Shown piece after piece: positions 50,001-59,299 of a DNA stretch of 64,000 nt. The DNA is from Atopsyche davidsoni. Lineage: Eukaryota; Arthropoda; Insecta; Trichoptera; Hydrobiosidae. Where the stretch lies: NCBI GenBank assembly GCA_022113835.1, contig JAILWY010000028.1, forward strand, positions 1,612,001-1,676,000, written 5' to 3'. Under the pieces are notes generated by a model. That model worked only from the letters and a program-made list of their open reading frames with translations. It did not search any database and was not told the origin of the DNA. The position numbers and the translations under genes were made by a program. The first letter of the stretch is position 1; each line of letters starts with the position of its first letter.

Positions 50001-53000
50001 TTCAACCAACCTGAATTAACAAATATGTATTATTTATTGAACACAGATTTTGTATTTAAATATTCACTGATATTCCACCTTTTAAATATATTTATTTATA
50101 TTAAAGTTTGATAACTTGCACACATTGCTGAATATTTAAACTTTCAGTTTAAATTGAAAATTAAGGAAAAAAAGGGATTGGTTTTTGGTTTGAATTTCAC
50201 AAACGAAAATAAATAAAAAAATTCGGTCCTTTAAATTTTTATTTAAGGTTTATGTTTTTTTAATTTTTTTTTTACATTTTATGCATAAACTTAATTACTT
50301 TGATAAATATTTTATTGTTTACTGTTTTGTTTTGTAACCTTCGATGACTTTTAAAATCAATAGAGACTGATTGATTGATCGTCACATTAATTAATTATTG
50401 ATAATATATATAAAAAGAATATATGATTAAAATAAGTTTCTTTTATAAAATAACTAATAACTTGTTTTTGTATAAAAATATTTTACACTTTTGTTTGAAT
50501 GAACAAAACTCTTTATATGCATTCAATTTCAAATCTAAATTTCTGACATAATTTCGGTTTCCAATTAGTTAAAAAAAAAAATACAAAATAAATAAATATA
50601 TTAAAAATCCGGTAAACTGAGTTTAGAAACTGAATTTTAATAAATATATTATTATATAATTTTTTTTAAAAAAGGGATTTCGAAAACACGTTTTAACCAG
50701 ACAATGCCACCAACGCAACTTTCCCACAGCACTTGATTAAAATTGCACAATCACCATTCGATTATGTTGAAATTGGGTAACCATCAGCAAAAATGGCGGA
50801 CACACGCACTCACCACAATTTTTTCACGTAAAAATATTTTTTTTTAAGTTTTCGGTGCGAGTTTTTGCGAGTCACGAGCGCACAGTGTTTTTGGTTTTTG
50901 ATATTCGTTTGCACCGCGTGGCGAGCTTTTGTATGGGAGACGTCAGAGCCGGAGAGACTGACCAAATGCCGTCGGAATAGACCGCAGCTTCCCCCTCTCC
51001 ACCCTTCCACAGCATTCGCTATTTATACCCTGGCGGATGTCAAACGATCGGAGAAACATCACCACTCAACTTTGTCCTTTATTTGCTGCCACCTAGAGCG
51101 TGAATTCATCGTGAAAAGCACTTTCGGCTGTCATGCCGCATAAATGTCTGAATACACAATAAAATAATTTTATACTCAACACGACAAGAGAATATAATTT
51201 TAATTATATTTTTAGACAAAAAAATATATATAAATATATAATTAATAAAAAAAAAAATTCAAATACTCCATACAAGTCCATTTTCATAATAAACAAAATG
51301 TACAATACCCAAATGCGCCAAGTAAAATAAAAATTTCTACGTTAAGCCTATGCGCGCGAATTGAAATGCTCAACACACAAATTTGTATATTAAAAATGCT
51401 CAATACATGAATTCAAATACTCGACGCTTCGTGTATACGAACCGATGTCCACACTGTATAGCAATAAATTTCGTCGTATTGATTTACAGTCATAACTCTT
51501 GTTAACAGTCTGACGTACAATAAAGGAAGTAAATCAGTTTGTTTATGCGCCATCCTGATCTAGACTGATTGTTTCAGAATGTCACGGCACGAGACTCTTT
51601 GAGAATTGGCTATACACGGTGCATGAAAACTCGTCGTTTTGTAATTATTATTATTTTCTAAAATTCTTTAGATACACTGAGAGCGCCCCCACTAATACTT
51701 TTAGGAGAAAAAAAAATATCTTTCAGCGAAAAATCTGTGACTGTGTTTTATTTGTAGATCTATTCTAAACGGATTTTTTGGTGCCAATTTTATAATTGCC
51801 AACGAAAATGGAGTAAATGACCTACATAAACACTTTATATAATATAAGTGTATATATAAACAGGTGAAACGACATAAGCCAGAAATATGTGTGTGTATAT
51901 TTTTATATGTTGGAGACTCGCACAGAATCACCCTGTATGGTGGATTTTCATAGTCTCTACTTGGAAATAAGAACAAGGAGAGGCTAGACCACTCCACAAG
52001 CGCGTGTTTAAGCTGCTGTGCCAAAATCACAAGTAGACTACGAGCCGCCTCGTCCGGCAGCGTGAACACAAGTAGACTGCAAGCCAAATCATCTAATAAC
52101 ACGGAAGCTCCGGAGTGACGTCACAGTCGAGCGTGCCAATGACGATATAATAAATCCACATTTACCACGCATACAGGCTTGCTGTGTATATACATGAATA
52201 CAGTAAATATTGACTCATTTTTCATATTTCACAAAACAAACAAAAATCGTATAATTTGAACATACCTACACAATAATGTACCCCTAGAGAAACGTTGTTT
52301 TTTAAATTAAAAAAAAACTTAAATAAAAAAATATATAATTATTAATAAAGGAATTGCACGACAAAAACAAATCAAATATTCTCAATTGCCCGTTAATTTA
52401 TTTTTATTTTATATTAAATCGGTATAAAAATATCGCTATATAAATGGTATAAAAATATTCTCAGTGAGATGATCGTCAACCTACACGAAGATGATAAAAT
52501 GACTGAAAAATCATGTTCCAGGAAAAGACGATTGTATAGTTTAGAATCAAATATTATAAACTGCCCATTTAATTATTATAAATATTGATTATTTGTTATA
52601 TAAATGGAATAAAAATATATTTATAAGACTAAACTAGGATATAGATATGCTCAGTGAGATGAACACCAACCTACTCCGAAGAAGATAAAATTACTGAAAA
52701 ATCATGTTTCAGGAAAAGACGATTGTATATTATAGAATCAAATATTTTGAACTGCTCATTTACTTTTTATACGCCTTGATTATTTGTTATATAAATAGTA
52801 TAACAAAAAAAATATATATATATATTTATATAAGACTAATAAGACTGAACCAGGATGTAGATAATCTAGAGATAACCTACTCTGAAGAGAGGCACATGAA
52901 GAAGATAAAACGACTGAAAAATCATGTTTCAGGAAAAGACGATTGTATATTTTAGAATCAAATATTCTGAACTGCCCATTTACTTTTTATACGCCTTGAT

Positions 53001-53766
53001 TATTTGTTATATAAATAGTATAACAAAAAAAATATATATATATATTTATATAAGACTAATAAGACTGAACCAGGATGTAGATAATCTAGAGATAACCTAC
53101 TTTGAAGAGAGACACATGAAGAAGATAAAACGACTGAAAAATAATGTTTCAGGAAAAGACGATTATATTGTTTCGATAATTGTGCATTTGCTTGTGCATG
53201 GCTGCCATTCTGTACCCTGAGCGTGTGTAAAGGATCGGTAATGGAGTAGTGGACGTGCTCTGGAAGTACCTATCTAAACGTCAGAGCATTGTAAGGAAAT
53301 GATTTATTATGATGCTATTGGGCAGCAGCAATACGCAGACTGCGGTATAGAATAACCCTGGGACTATACTATATTCCCCATAGAAAACCATGAGCACAGT
53401 GGCTCAGCACGAGTATACGCTCAGCGAGATGGTCGCCAACCTCCTCTGCGGAGTGGCACTCGACGGCGACGATGAGCTGATGATGAGACACAAAGCATAC
53501 ACCAACCTTTCACCGACAGTCAGTAAAATAGGTCGTACATATCCCGCACCACGTGGAAGTACACCACGTCCAGCTCGCAAGCCAAAACGATGAGGATCGT
53601 CCCCAGCCAGAACTCAAAGTTCGACAGCTGCGATGCGGGCAGTGCACCGGACGCAGAGTAGTACATGTGCCTCCAGCTGCACTCTGCGCACATTTTGCTT
53701 GCTTGCAAAACCCACACTCGATTATTCACACGGATTAAATCTCGTTGCGACGTGTCAATAAATAAT

Positions 53767-53798
<32 letters not shown>

Positions 53799-56700
53799 TG
53801 GTACCTTTGCCCAAATAATATTTTACAACGCTTTTTCATATGTCTAAAAAGTTGAAGTGCTCAGTCATACTTGGTGGGTTATTTTTTTTTTTTTTTTGTT
53901 GCTGTTATTGCAATTTAACGCTTTTAATTATTTTTTCAAATCTCATAACGTGTTCACATCACAATTCACTTTATTTTTTTTGTTGATATATTTAATATCT
54001 ATACACTCAGGCGATTATATCGTTAGATTCAAAGTCATCGCGTCGCACCGGCACTGGCGTTTGGGGGATGTCATTTTTATCTGCGGCTGGTGCTTTTCAG
54101 CGTATCGATTGGTGTTGCTGAAGACACGCGAACAATTCCGACATTATACAGACGCGACGACCGCCTTCAGATGGGATCGATTCGACTTTGAGGTATTCGA
54201 CACGCTTCCATCGACAATGAACTGGGCTGGCAAAGATCCCGAGTTCACTTTCGAAATGGAGCCCATGGTGCAGGGGAAGAACCAGATACGTCACATATAT
54301 AATTAAAAAAAATAATAATTAAATACTCGCAAAAAATTCACTAAATGTCACGCTTTCCCATTCCTCCTCGCGGAGCTAAAGCCTGGATACAATCGTTTAA
54401 TTTAAAATGTGCCTTTATGGGAGAACACTTAAAACACCATGGATTGACCGCGACACAACAAATGAGAGTTTCGCATTGAAATAAAACCCCTGCAAAGAGT
54501 GAGGTGTCCTAGTATAGCAATATTTTCAGAAATAGCATAAAAAAATCCAGTACATTTTTGAATAAAATTAGTATAAAAATTTCTTAATACATGTTTTTAA
54601 AAATATTTTATGGCAAGCAGTGCCTTTTTGCTTGCGTGCGCATAAAATCTAATGTTTTAAATTTGAAACGGTCTTGAGTTGCCTGAAACGTCTTTTGCGT
54701 GTGAAGTTAGTCTATATTTATCTTATTTAGTGCATAATATATAATGTTTGCATTTTTCTAAGGCCATGTGTTATTATATGTTGTTAATCATTATTATAGA
54801 CTAAAGATATTTATTAGAAAAATAAATGCTCTTCTCGCTGCCATGTGATGGTCGAAATATATTCATTAAATCAGACAATGAAAAAAAATATATATTCTTT
54901 CAATAGCTGCAGAAGAACGATTCGTTATCTACGATATTGAAAAAAATATTTAAAAATCTACATTTAGGATTTTTATTTGTCAGATGCAAGTATTATTTTA
55001 AAAATTTATTTTAAAAATCCACATTTCAGATTTTAGGCGTTGTTTTAGGTTGATATGGTTTATTGGGTGTTGAGCCGCTTGAAGCTTTCGGTACTCCAGC
55101 GTTTCGGTCCCCGAGAAATTAGATATTTGTAGAAACATTTTTTCCTTTATCATATTTTATGGTTGTTTTCAGTTTCAAGAAATCAATTAAAAATGTCAGT
55201 AAAAAATTCAAGCAACTGCTATCTTTAAAAATAATAAATGATATAAAAAATAAATTTTCAATTATCCGTACTCTAAAATATTTTTGCGAAATCATTTTAA
55301 ATAAAATATTTATAAGCTTGTATTTTTTAAAATATTTATTTTTGACAATTTCTTATGTTTTGGACCCATCTGGTTTTTGCAGCCAATCCGACACTTGGCA
55401 ACTGCAGTTCCAATCAAGATATAATTTAGATCATAGCAAGGTCCGAGACAAAAATAATCACAGAGGGTGTGTAATATAACGCGCCTTAACAACCAAGAAA
55501 AGAAAAGTGTACTCCGACGTGAACACTTGCAGGGGTAGTTGGCAATTTCTCACCCTTTTACACATATGGTGGCTTTATAAATATTTACCGAGTTGTTCAC
55601 AGCAGTTCATATTTAAAAGCCGGATATGCATCAAAAGGATTACGTTGAGCATTATAATACACATACTATTTAGATAACCGATTCTCACACGAGTCGACGA
55701 GAAAAACTAATTTTTGAAAAAAAAAAAAAAAAAGACTTTTTTACAACAACAACAAAAAACGCACTGCCCCAAATAGCTGCATAACAGTAGTTATTATTGA
55801 TATGCGATTTCGCCTTGCGAGGGCTTGCTCGGCCTGTCTGATAGACGGCCTTGAGTTGTGGCATTGAAAATCCCCGAAAAACTCGTGAAAATATTTTTGA
55901 CATCTGATATACAGGGTGCGCCATATTTTATGTCGGTATGTAAACATTGAATAACTATTTCTTTTTTTTTGTAAGAAGGTTGGACAACTGCACTGAAATT
56001 CTTTTTGTGTGGTATGAAGTTGGAAAATCTATCAAAAACCTTCTTGCGATAGTCCACAATGCAGGATTAACAGCATTATTATGTAAGTACATATTATGGA
56101 ATTTATGGAATGATGCCATTTTGGTGATAACCTGCTTAAATGGGATGTGAAAATATTCAGCGGCTTCGGTGGCTGTCACGCCAATGGGAAGACAAGCGCG
56201 TATCAATTGAAACCAATTGCGCCGATTGATAGCAGATGCATGTGTCGGCAATGTGGCATTGGACGGCACATGGCCACTGTCAAAACAGATTTGTCCAGAC
56301 CACACAGAACGTGTCAACACAACACGACGTTATTCATTTGAACGCATCGGATACAAGCTTAGGCTATTTTATAAAACTCATATTAATCCTAAAAAAAAAA
56401 ACTCTACAGTACATATAAATCTTCTCCAAGTGCCTCTCCTCAGCGGAGGTTGGTGACCATCCAATGCACAAAACTCTACAAAAAATATTACTGCGTTGCG
56501 ATATGCGTCGATATTGCGACTGCTTATTGTTGGCAAGTGTATAAGGCATAAAAAAATATATGAGTTTAGACATGTATGTCGACTACACGTGTCGTTAGCG
56601 GCATCTGTATGCGAGACCTAAAAACTTAGTATATAATAGTAGACATAGAGATTTGTCGACATCGATCGATTCTTCGACCTATAAACTATAAATAGCCTGA

Positions 56701-58340
56701 TGAACAGCAATCGATTAGTATGCCTAACCTTGCAGTGACCATTCCAGCAGCGAGATCTTGAACCGCATGAATCCTGTTTGCTGTGCTCACTGGTTAATTA
56801 TGATCGAGCCGAGGGGTTAGAGAGGTCTCCGGGCAGCTCTTTGAGACCCATGAAAGGCACTCGGTTATAACTCATCAAAGAAAACATCGTCTATAGAACT
56901 TTTCTTTAGAATAAAAAAACACATAAACGTCCAAATGGACAGATTACGATTTCGCCTTCGGGGTGGTTCAAATTGTAGCACTGCATAATCATATCAAATA
57001 GCTGCGAGATTGCGATCGCTTTTCCAAGAATACCTTCGTACAAAATGTTTGTAACCTTCGAGCCTATTATTCATATATACTTAATTGTGCTTATCAATAT
57101 ACAGACAACACTGATTACTCTGACTGTGCGAAATATTAAAATGTTCATAGCTGAGTGCATATCACTGGAAAATGTCCATTGATTCCGAAAGCGTTCACAG
57201 ACAAAAACGACTGTAGATAGCGATATTAAGATATATCGAATAAATTATTTCTATGCATCTATGATTTAGCAGGTAGAAAATATTTTTGACACAATCTTCG
57301 GTTGCAATATAAATAAATATCTCTACAACGGAAACGGTGAATATTTTCTATTCCACGCATACCGGAAATTGATAAACGGATTCATTCAAGGGAAAACATA
57401 AATAATATTTATCAGTTTATAAATAATATGCATAAAAATATTGATGATGATCTTTTTGTAACCGTGATGCAAAAAAAAAAAAAAAAAAAACACTGGCGTG
57501 AAAATAATTATTTTTGTGAAGCAAAAAAAATTAGCTTTATTATTTTGAAGGCTTTGTCTCAACCTCATAGCCAATAGATTATTCGCAGTCGTTTAAATGT
57601 ATATATATATATATATATATATTATGTTAAACCACTCTGTCGAGGATTGACGTCATAGCTTGCACGCCACTGGCCAGCTTATTAAAAACCAATAAAAGCA
57701 CATGGAAAATAATGATGATGGAAAGAGTGGTCACAAAAATTTACTGTACACCATCAGCAATGCCAATTGCGACTCAATCTCTATCAATTCATCCACTATC
57801 TACAATCGCAATATATTATCAATAAATAATGAATAACGGATATATTATTTTTAAGGCTTACCTCTTCGGGGGTGCCGGCTTGGAAGAGGTAACAGAAGAG
57901 CAGGGGGTCCTTGGAATCCTTCAGGAGGTACAGGAACTCCGTGGGGTTGCTTTGCACCTGCGTAAACCTGAAAGCACACCCCCATTGCATCACACCTCCC
58001 AATGATTCATAGCAAATAAACAAACATCAACACTAAACCAACCTCATGATGTTTTGAAGCTTGTGGGTAAACTGAAGTTCAAAGTTCACGTCGAAAGCCT
58101 GAAGCACCCCGCCTTCAACCCCTAAGCACAGCTGAAAATTTTATATATTTTAATATTCCGTATTCCCTTCGGCGTGTTAAATATCAATTGAATTCAATTT
58201 TTCATGGGGTTTGATATTACCTTATCAATGGAGCCCCTTCTTCGGATCTCAGTCAGTATCCATGGCAGCATGGCTGTGGAGAATCTCCTGTCCACTGCCG
58301 TGAACCCCAGATAGTCCACAGGCGTGAGCTTAGTCTTCAT
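34538..58340 (-). CDS. plx: TBC1D1/TBC1D4-type RabGAP (pollux orthologue), 21 coding exons
   Basis: A Rab GTPase-activating protein related to vertebrate TBC1D1/TBC1D4 (AS160) and Drosophila pollux; the family controls vesicle delivery to the plasma membrane. Coding exons in transcript order: 58340-58221, 58131-58043, 57967-57862, 44538-44354, 44115-43990, 43581-43455, 43297-43151, 43031-42159, 41706-41502, 41420-41298, 40912-40797, 40625-40534, 40371-40230, 40058-39784, 39494-39328, 39040-38876, 38357-38193, 38027-37863, 37426-37275, 36956-36858, 36364-34538. All introns are GT-AG and every phase matches; the sum is 5466 nt, 1821 residues plus TGA. The start ATG has an in-frame TAA two codons upstream (58346-58344). 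Exon 15's donor (GTACGA) is the weakest junction. The protein is much longer than the roughly 1170-1300 residues of the human proteins, mainly through the exon 8 insert and the C-terminal tail. Introns range from 75 bp (intron 2) to 13.3 kb (intron 3). Confidence 0.95.
36431..36462. repeat. (AG)n microsatellite in plx intron 20
   Basis: About 30 bp of AG repeats just upstream (minus sense) of the acceptor of the last exon. Confidence 0.9.
37640..37835 (+). repeat. family A-prime copy inside plx intron 18
   Basis: GAAGGAGAAAACCAGCGTGG, TGTTCAGTGGAATGGTCACT and CCTCCTCTGATGAGAGG, ending in GAAAGAAG. It is antisense to plx and does not touch an exon. Confidence 0.5.
38193..40058 (-). CDS. plx: plx exons 14-17: linker and calmodulin-binding/DUF3350 region
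   Basis: Exons 40058-39784, 39494-39328, 39040-38876 and 38357-38193 encode residues 818-1075. Exon 14 is a Pro/Ser-rich linker. Exon 15 holds [10 protein letters not shown] (939-948), the counterpart of human SWRQRIFLRV. Exon 16 holds [19 protein letters not shown], the highly conserved amphipathic helix of the family's calmodulin-binding/DUF3350 region. RRPSSF (973-978) lies between them: it has Arg at -3, Leu at -5 and Leu at +4 of Ser977, an AMPK-like spacing, but this is only a motif match. Exon 17 ([18 protein letters not shown]) leads into the TBC domain. The exon 15/16 junction rests on a weak donor but keeps frame. Confidence 0.9.
40230..41706 (-). CDS. plx: plx exons 9-13: rest of PTB2 and KAKRSL segment
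   Basis: Exons 41706-41502, 41420-41298, 40912-40797, 40625-40534 and 40371-40230 encode residues 592-817. Conserved landmarks in order: [26 protein letters not shown]; the C-x-x-CP segment [13 protein letters not shown] (human CEGCPLQSLHKLC); the LRxxxxxLSDEEQ helix; [11 protein letters not shown]; and KAKRSLSSS at residues 786-794, matching NKAKRSLTES of the human proteins. The dibasic-serine stretch KRKAS (800-804) follows. The domain looks intact, with no frameshift. Confidence 0.93.
42159..43581 (-). CDS. plx: plx exons 6-8: start of split PTB2 and large disordered insert
   Basis: Exon 6 (43581-43455) ends in CNSHFFE. Exon 7 (43297-43151) carries [20 protein letters not shown], aligning with human [24 protein letters not shown], the first strand of PTB2. 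Exon 8 (43031-42159, 291 residues) is an acidic, Lys/Ser-rich insert without recognisable fold. It ends with NRTMLFQ, which resumes PTB2 exactly where human TBC1D1/4 do (ENRTMLF). Possible regulatory sites: RRNS at residues 291-294, and R561-D-R-S-A-S566, a perfect RxRxxS Akt consensus. That a basophilic kinase acts there is inferred from the family's known Akt control. Confidence 0.92.
43990..44538 (-). CDS. plx: plx exons 4-5: end of PTB1 and linker
   Basis: Exon 4 (44538-44354) begins at a clean CAG acceptor with VSELFGQM, the closing helix of PTB1 (human VPEIISSIRQ). It runs into a Gly/Pro/Ser/Thr-rich linker and ends in phase 2. Exon 5 (44115-43990) continues a Gln/Ser-rich linker (residues about 167-209) and ends in phase 2 at GTAAGT. 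The two exons are distinctly GC-rich against the AT-rich introns. Exon 4 begins in phase 0, so any upstream coding exon ending in phase 0 can splice to it, which matters for the alternative exon at 45642-45719. Confidence 0.9.
44683..44775 (-). repeat. tRNA-derived SINE head in plx intron 3
   Basis: On the minus strand, an A-box-like GCTTGCTGATAAGAGCG, an anticodon-like loop (GTGGATTATTAATAGGGGG) and a B box GGTTCGATCGC (44711-44701) follow in tRNA order. It is a degenerate SINE head rather than a working tRNA. Confidence 0.45.
45642..45719 (-). CDS. plx: candidate alternative first coding exon of plx in intron 3
   Basis: A GC-rich, open stretch on the plx strand begins with ATG (AGG before it, so A at -3) and encodes 26 residues ([20 protein letters not shown], then LRIKNK). 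It ends in phase 0 at a strong donor, AAG followed by GTAAGAG. Exon 4 of plx starts in phase 0, so joining the two would give a protein of about 1742 residues lacking the first 105 residues of PTB1. The frame is also open upstream of the ATG. No homology was recognised for the 26 residues, and chance or a transposon origin is not excluded. The reading on the opposite strand is open too, which weakens the argument. Confidence 0.4.
45978..46465 (+). repeat. degenerate tandem repeat with GGGCAGAA and CAAATATCTGACC motifs
   Basis: Units near 45982, 46085, 46240 and 46375 contain GGGCAGAA, a CACGCGCAAATATCTGACC-type core and AACAAATTACG. Periods are about 105-150 bp. It lies in plx intron 3. Confidence 0.55.
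46908..47056. mobile_element. family M MITE in plx intron 3
   Basis: Left end GCGGTCTACACAACAGACAG after TTAAAT. The right half GGTCGGTTGTCGGCTGTACT then GCCTCGCGTGTAGTCTGG is the decayed inverted end. A related loose end lies at 47145-47185. Confidence 0.5.
47519..47534 (+). repeat. loose hAT end
   Basis: CAGGGGTGCCCAACCG is a typical hAT terminus. No partner end was found nearby, so it is a fragment. Confidence 0.35.
47642..48735. mobile_element. complete nonautonomous hAT element with 8-bp target duplication
   Basis: 1094 bp bounded by inverted ends CAGAGGTTCCCAAA and (complement) CATAGTTTCCCAAA, 12 of 14 matching. It is flanked on both sides by ATCTAAAG (47634-47641 and 48736-48743), a perfect 8-bp duplication as hAT transposase makes. 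It carries the TTAA element copy 2, so without that it is about 514 bp. Its right part matches the decayed hAT copy at 58880-59290. It lies in plx intron 3 and contains no transposase. Confidence 0.9.
47939..48514. mobile_element. TTAA-targeting element, copy 2, nested in the hAT
   Basis: A 576-bp insert flanked by TTAA (47935-47938 and 48515-48518). Ends GGGTCTGGGTCCCATAATCG and GAAGCAACTGCC match copy 1. A perfect 14-bp stem with a 4-nt loop (48459-48490, TGCCTCTGGTGTCC arm) lies 24 bp from the right end. The related hAT at 59119-59122 shows the same site unfilled. Confidence 0.82.
49130..49478. mobile_element. hAT MITE in plx intron 3
   Basis: 349 bp. Left end CAGAGGCTCTCAACC, right end the complement of CAGCGGTCCTCACC. 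Flanks CCCTACAC and TCCTACCA agree at 5-6 of 8 positions, a decayed target duplication. It is related to 31187-31408. Confidence 0.7.
49500..49920 (+). repeat. two family A/A-prime 3' ends
   Basis: First: ATCGCCAACCTCCTCTGAGG then AGAGGCACCCGAAGAAGAAG (to about 49565). Second: CTAACGTGGATGCGGAATTT, GGGGTCACCAACCCCCTCTG and GGAGTGGCACATGAAGAG (49805-49920). The upstream GCCTCCAACAGCTGATT of the second recurs at 60719. Confidence 0.55.
49930..50800. other. AT-rich intron sequence, no feature seen
   Basis: Very low G+C part of plx intron 3 with no repeat or conserved block that I can identify. Confidence 0.6.
50812..51010 (-). promoter_or_regulatory. CpG-rich candidate promoter/untranslated first exon in plx intron 3
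   Basis: About 200 bp of CpG-rich sequence sits in very AT-rich surroundings. On the minus strand it contains TCAGTC (an arthropod-type initiator, near 50956) and, about 140 bp downstream, GTGAGTGCG, a good splice donor. No long coding frame is convincing. It could be an untranslated first exon feeding exon 4 or the 45642-45719 exon. This is inference from base composition and motifs only. Confidence 0.3.
52510..53165 (+). repeat. 220-bp tandem repeat, two near-identical units plus older flanking units
   Basis: ATGTTTCAGGAAAAGACGAT recurs at 52704, 52924 and 53144, a period of exactly 220 bp. The two inner units differ at only a few bases. A diverged unit starts near 52513. Each unit contains a family A 3' end (CCTACTCTGAAGAGAGGCAC with ATGAAGAAG) and a short (TA)n tract, so a retroposed end seems to have been amplified in tandem. 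Confidence 0.85.
53166..53485 (+). repeat. repeat family A, long copy with preserved CpGs
   Basis: All family blocks are in order, from GGCTGCCATTCTGTACCCTG (53200) to GTCGCCAACCTCCTCTGCGG (53433) and GGCACTCGACGGCGACGATG. The usual TGA within CCTCTGAGG reads TGC here, opening a frame. The high CpG content suggests a younger copy than the others. Confidence 0.6.
53520..53690 (-). CDS. unassigned GC-rich open frame with a membrane-like segment
   Basis: Minus-strand frame preceded by an acceptor-like TGTGCGCAG. Visible residues include [20 protein letters not shown], then a hydrophobic stretch [20 protein letters not shown] and [12 protein letters not shown] before a stop. Composition and codon use look coding against the AT-rich intron. 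No family was recognised; a transmembrane segment of a polycystin-like protein is only a loose impression. It could be an exon fragment or pseudogene inside plx intron 3. Confidence 0.3.
   Translation of the reverse strand, partial: CAECSWRHMYYSASGALPASQLSNFEFWLGTILIVLACELDVVYFHVVRDMYDLFY
54011..54306 (+). CDS. unassigned GC-rich open frame after a splice-acceptor-like tract
   Basis: After a pyrimidine-rich tract and ACTCAG the frame runs as a terminal exon to TAA at 54304-54306: about 97 residues with [20 protein letters not shown] (possible membrane segment) followed by an aromatic, charged part ([20 protein letters not shown]). GAG followed by GTATTC near 54194 could be a donor. It lies opposite to plx and 320 bp from the minus-strand frame above. 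No family recognised. Confidence 0.3.
54310..55680. other. AT-rich intron sequence, no gene seen
   Basis: Short AT-biased frames only. GCGTTTCGGTCCCCGAGAAA near 55090 belongs to the widespread CGTTTCGG/TCTTCAGG class of short repeats also seen at 43820, 44300 and 61420. Confidence 0.5.
55960..56130 (-). pseudogene. decayed hAT transposase C-terminal fragment
   Basis: On the minus strand CCTGCATTGTGGACTATCGC leads to [16 protein letters not shown] and then a Lys run. The same order, CCTGCATTGTGGACTATCGC then FSAVV and Lys run, occurs at 58860-58990. The hAT dimerisation motif is recognisable only in the better copy. Frames are broken. Confidence 0.45.
56600..57860. other. plx intron 3 near exon 3, no gene seen
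   Basis: Includes (TA)n at 57600-57622, an A20 run near 57471 and an AGTGGCGTGC-type arm (GCACGCCACTGG, 57661). A family A end in minus orientation lies just before, at about 56420-56465. Confidence 0.5.
57862..58340 (-). CDS. plx: plx coding exons 1-3: first PTB domain
   Basis: Three exons (58340-58221, 58131-58043, 57967-57862) separated by short introns of 89 and 75 bp encode residues 1-105, most of the N-terminal phosphotyrosine-binding-like domain. The stretch around residues 9-30 ([11 protein letters not shown], then [11 protein letters not shown]) aligns with the MPMLPWVVAEVRR segment of human TBC1D1. DPLLFCYLF (about residues 90-98) matches the strand before the domain's last helix. 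That helix continues in exon 4 ([10 protein letters not shown]), 13 kb away. The ATG is taken as the start because TAA lies in frame six bases upstream and no other ATG precedes it in this exon. Confidence 0.9.
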
Positions 58341-58376
58341 CTTTTATGGGATTATTTTACAACACTTGTAACAATC

Positions 58377-58381
58377 ACTGA
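58377..58381 (-). promoter_or_regulatory. plx: possible initiator (TCAGT) of plx
   Basis: TCAGT on the minus strand lies 39 nt upstream of the start codon, with A at 58379 as a possible transcription start. No TATA box is seen at the expected distance. A short unspliced leader is possible, but a spliced leader cannot be excluded. Confidence 0.25.
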
Positions 58382-58849
58382 CACATCACTGTATGCACTA
58401 AACACTTGCAATATTAATGCACTTGAATATACTTAATAACATTTTGAATATATTTAATAAAGCAAAAAAAGTCTATGTCCTCCTGTAAATAAATACAAAC
58501 AATTTACAATGAATCGTCGTAGATCTGAGGCTGATGCGAAAACCTGAAGAGACTGCGACGTTCTCGGGGCAACTGTGTAAATACCGATGGAATAAGGTCG
58601 CTGTGGTAATGGCGTTATACATGGTGTACACAGCAACAATCCAAAGCCTCTCTGTATACCGGTTCTGAGTTAAGCGGAAATGCTCGCGGAAGCAATTTTC
58701 TCTACAGGGTGGTCCCGAGCTTATTTCATACCTTCAAATGTTGTGGTCAACACCTCGAAAAATTTAATTGTTCATGGTGGATACCATTGAAGCAGGTCAT
58801 CACCGAAATTTAGGCATTCCTTATCACAATGCACCTAACACAGATTGTA

Positions 58850-59290
58850 CCTATGCACTTGCTGTTTATCCTGCATTGTGGACTATCGCAAGAATGTTTT
58901 TTTTTGAAAGCTTTTCCATCTTCATGCGTCGTAGAAAAAGCCTTCAGTGCTGTTGTCAAGCTTCTTACAAAAAAAAAAAAGTAAATATATTGAAAATCAC
59001 TGGGCGAGACGATTTAAAGTTGAATCAGACTTATTTGATGCCAAATATTGAAATTTTTTTTTATTGAGATTTTTTTTAGTGAATGTTACTATACTTGCAT
59101 TTTGTGTGTTTTTTTTAATTAATAAAGGTATAATTAACTTTACATGTATTTTAACGTTTTTTTATTTTTAAATCCACTGTACATTAAACCTTATGAAAGT
59201 GAGTTGTTCTATATCAGATGTTGATGAATTTGTAAAAATTCAATACATATAAGCAAGGCACAAAAAAGTTTGGGTACCACTGCTATAAAT
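58850..59290 (+). pseudogene. hAT transposase C-terminus and right end, decayed
   Basis: Across two frames the sequence reads KAFSAVVKLLTKK, then GRDDLKLN and LMPNIE. This matches the C-terminal dimerisation region of ZBED5/FAM200-like hAT transposases (FSxVVxLLTKKRNRL...RGDLRL...MPNIE). The 3' part (GCATTTTGTGTG, TTAATTAATAAAGGTATAAT, TAAACCTTATGAAAGTGAGT) matches the element at 47642-48735. The right end GTTTGGGTACCACTGCT is a hAT terminus. At 59119-59122 the TTAA site is empty. Confidence 0.65.
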
Positions 59291-59299
59291 CTTTGATTG

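Noticed and set aside
53857..54010. Open frame upstream of the GC-rich stretch at 54011
   Set aside because: It is low-complexity Phe/Leu from T runs; coding character begins only after the acceptor-like ACTCAG.
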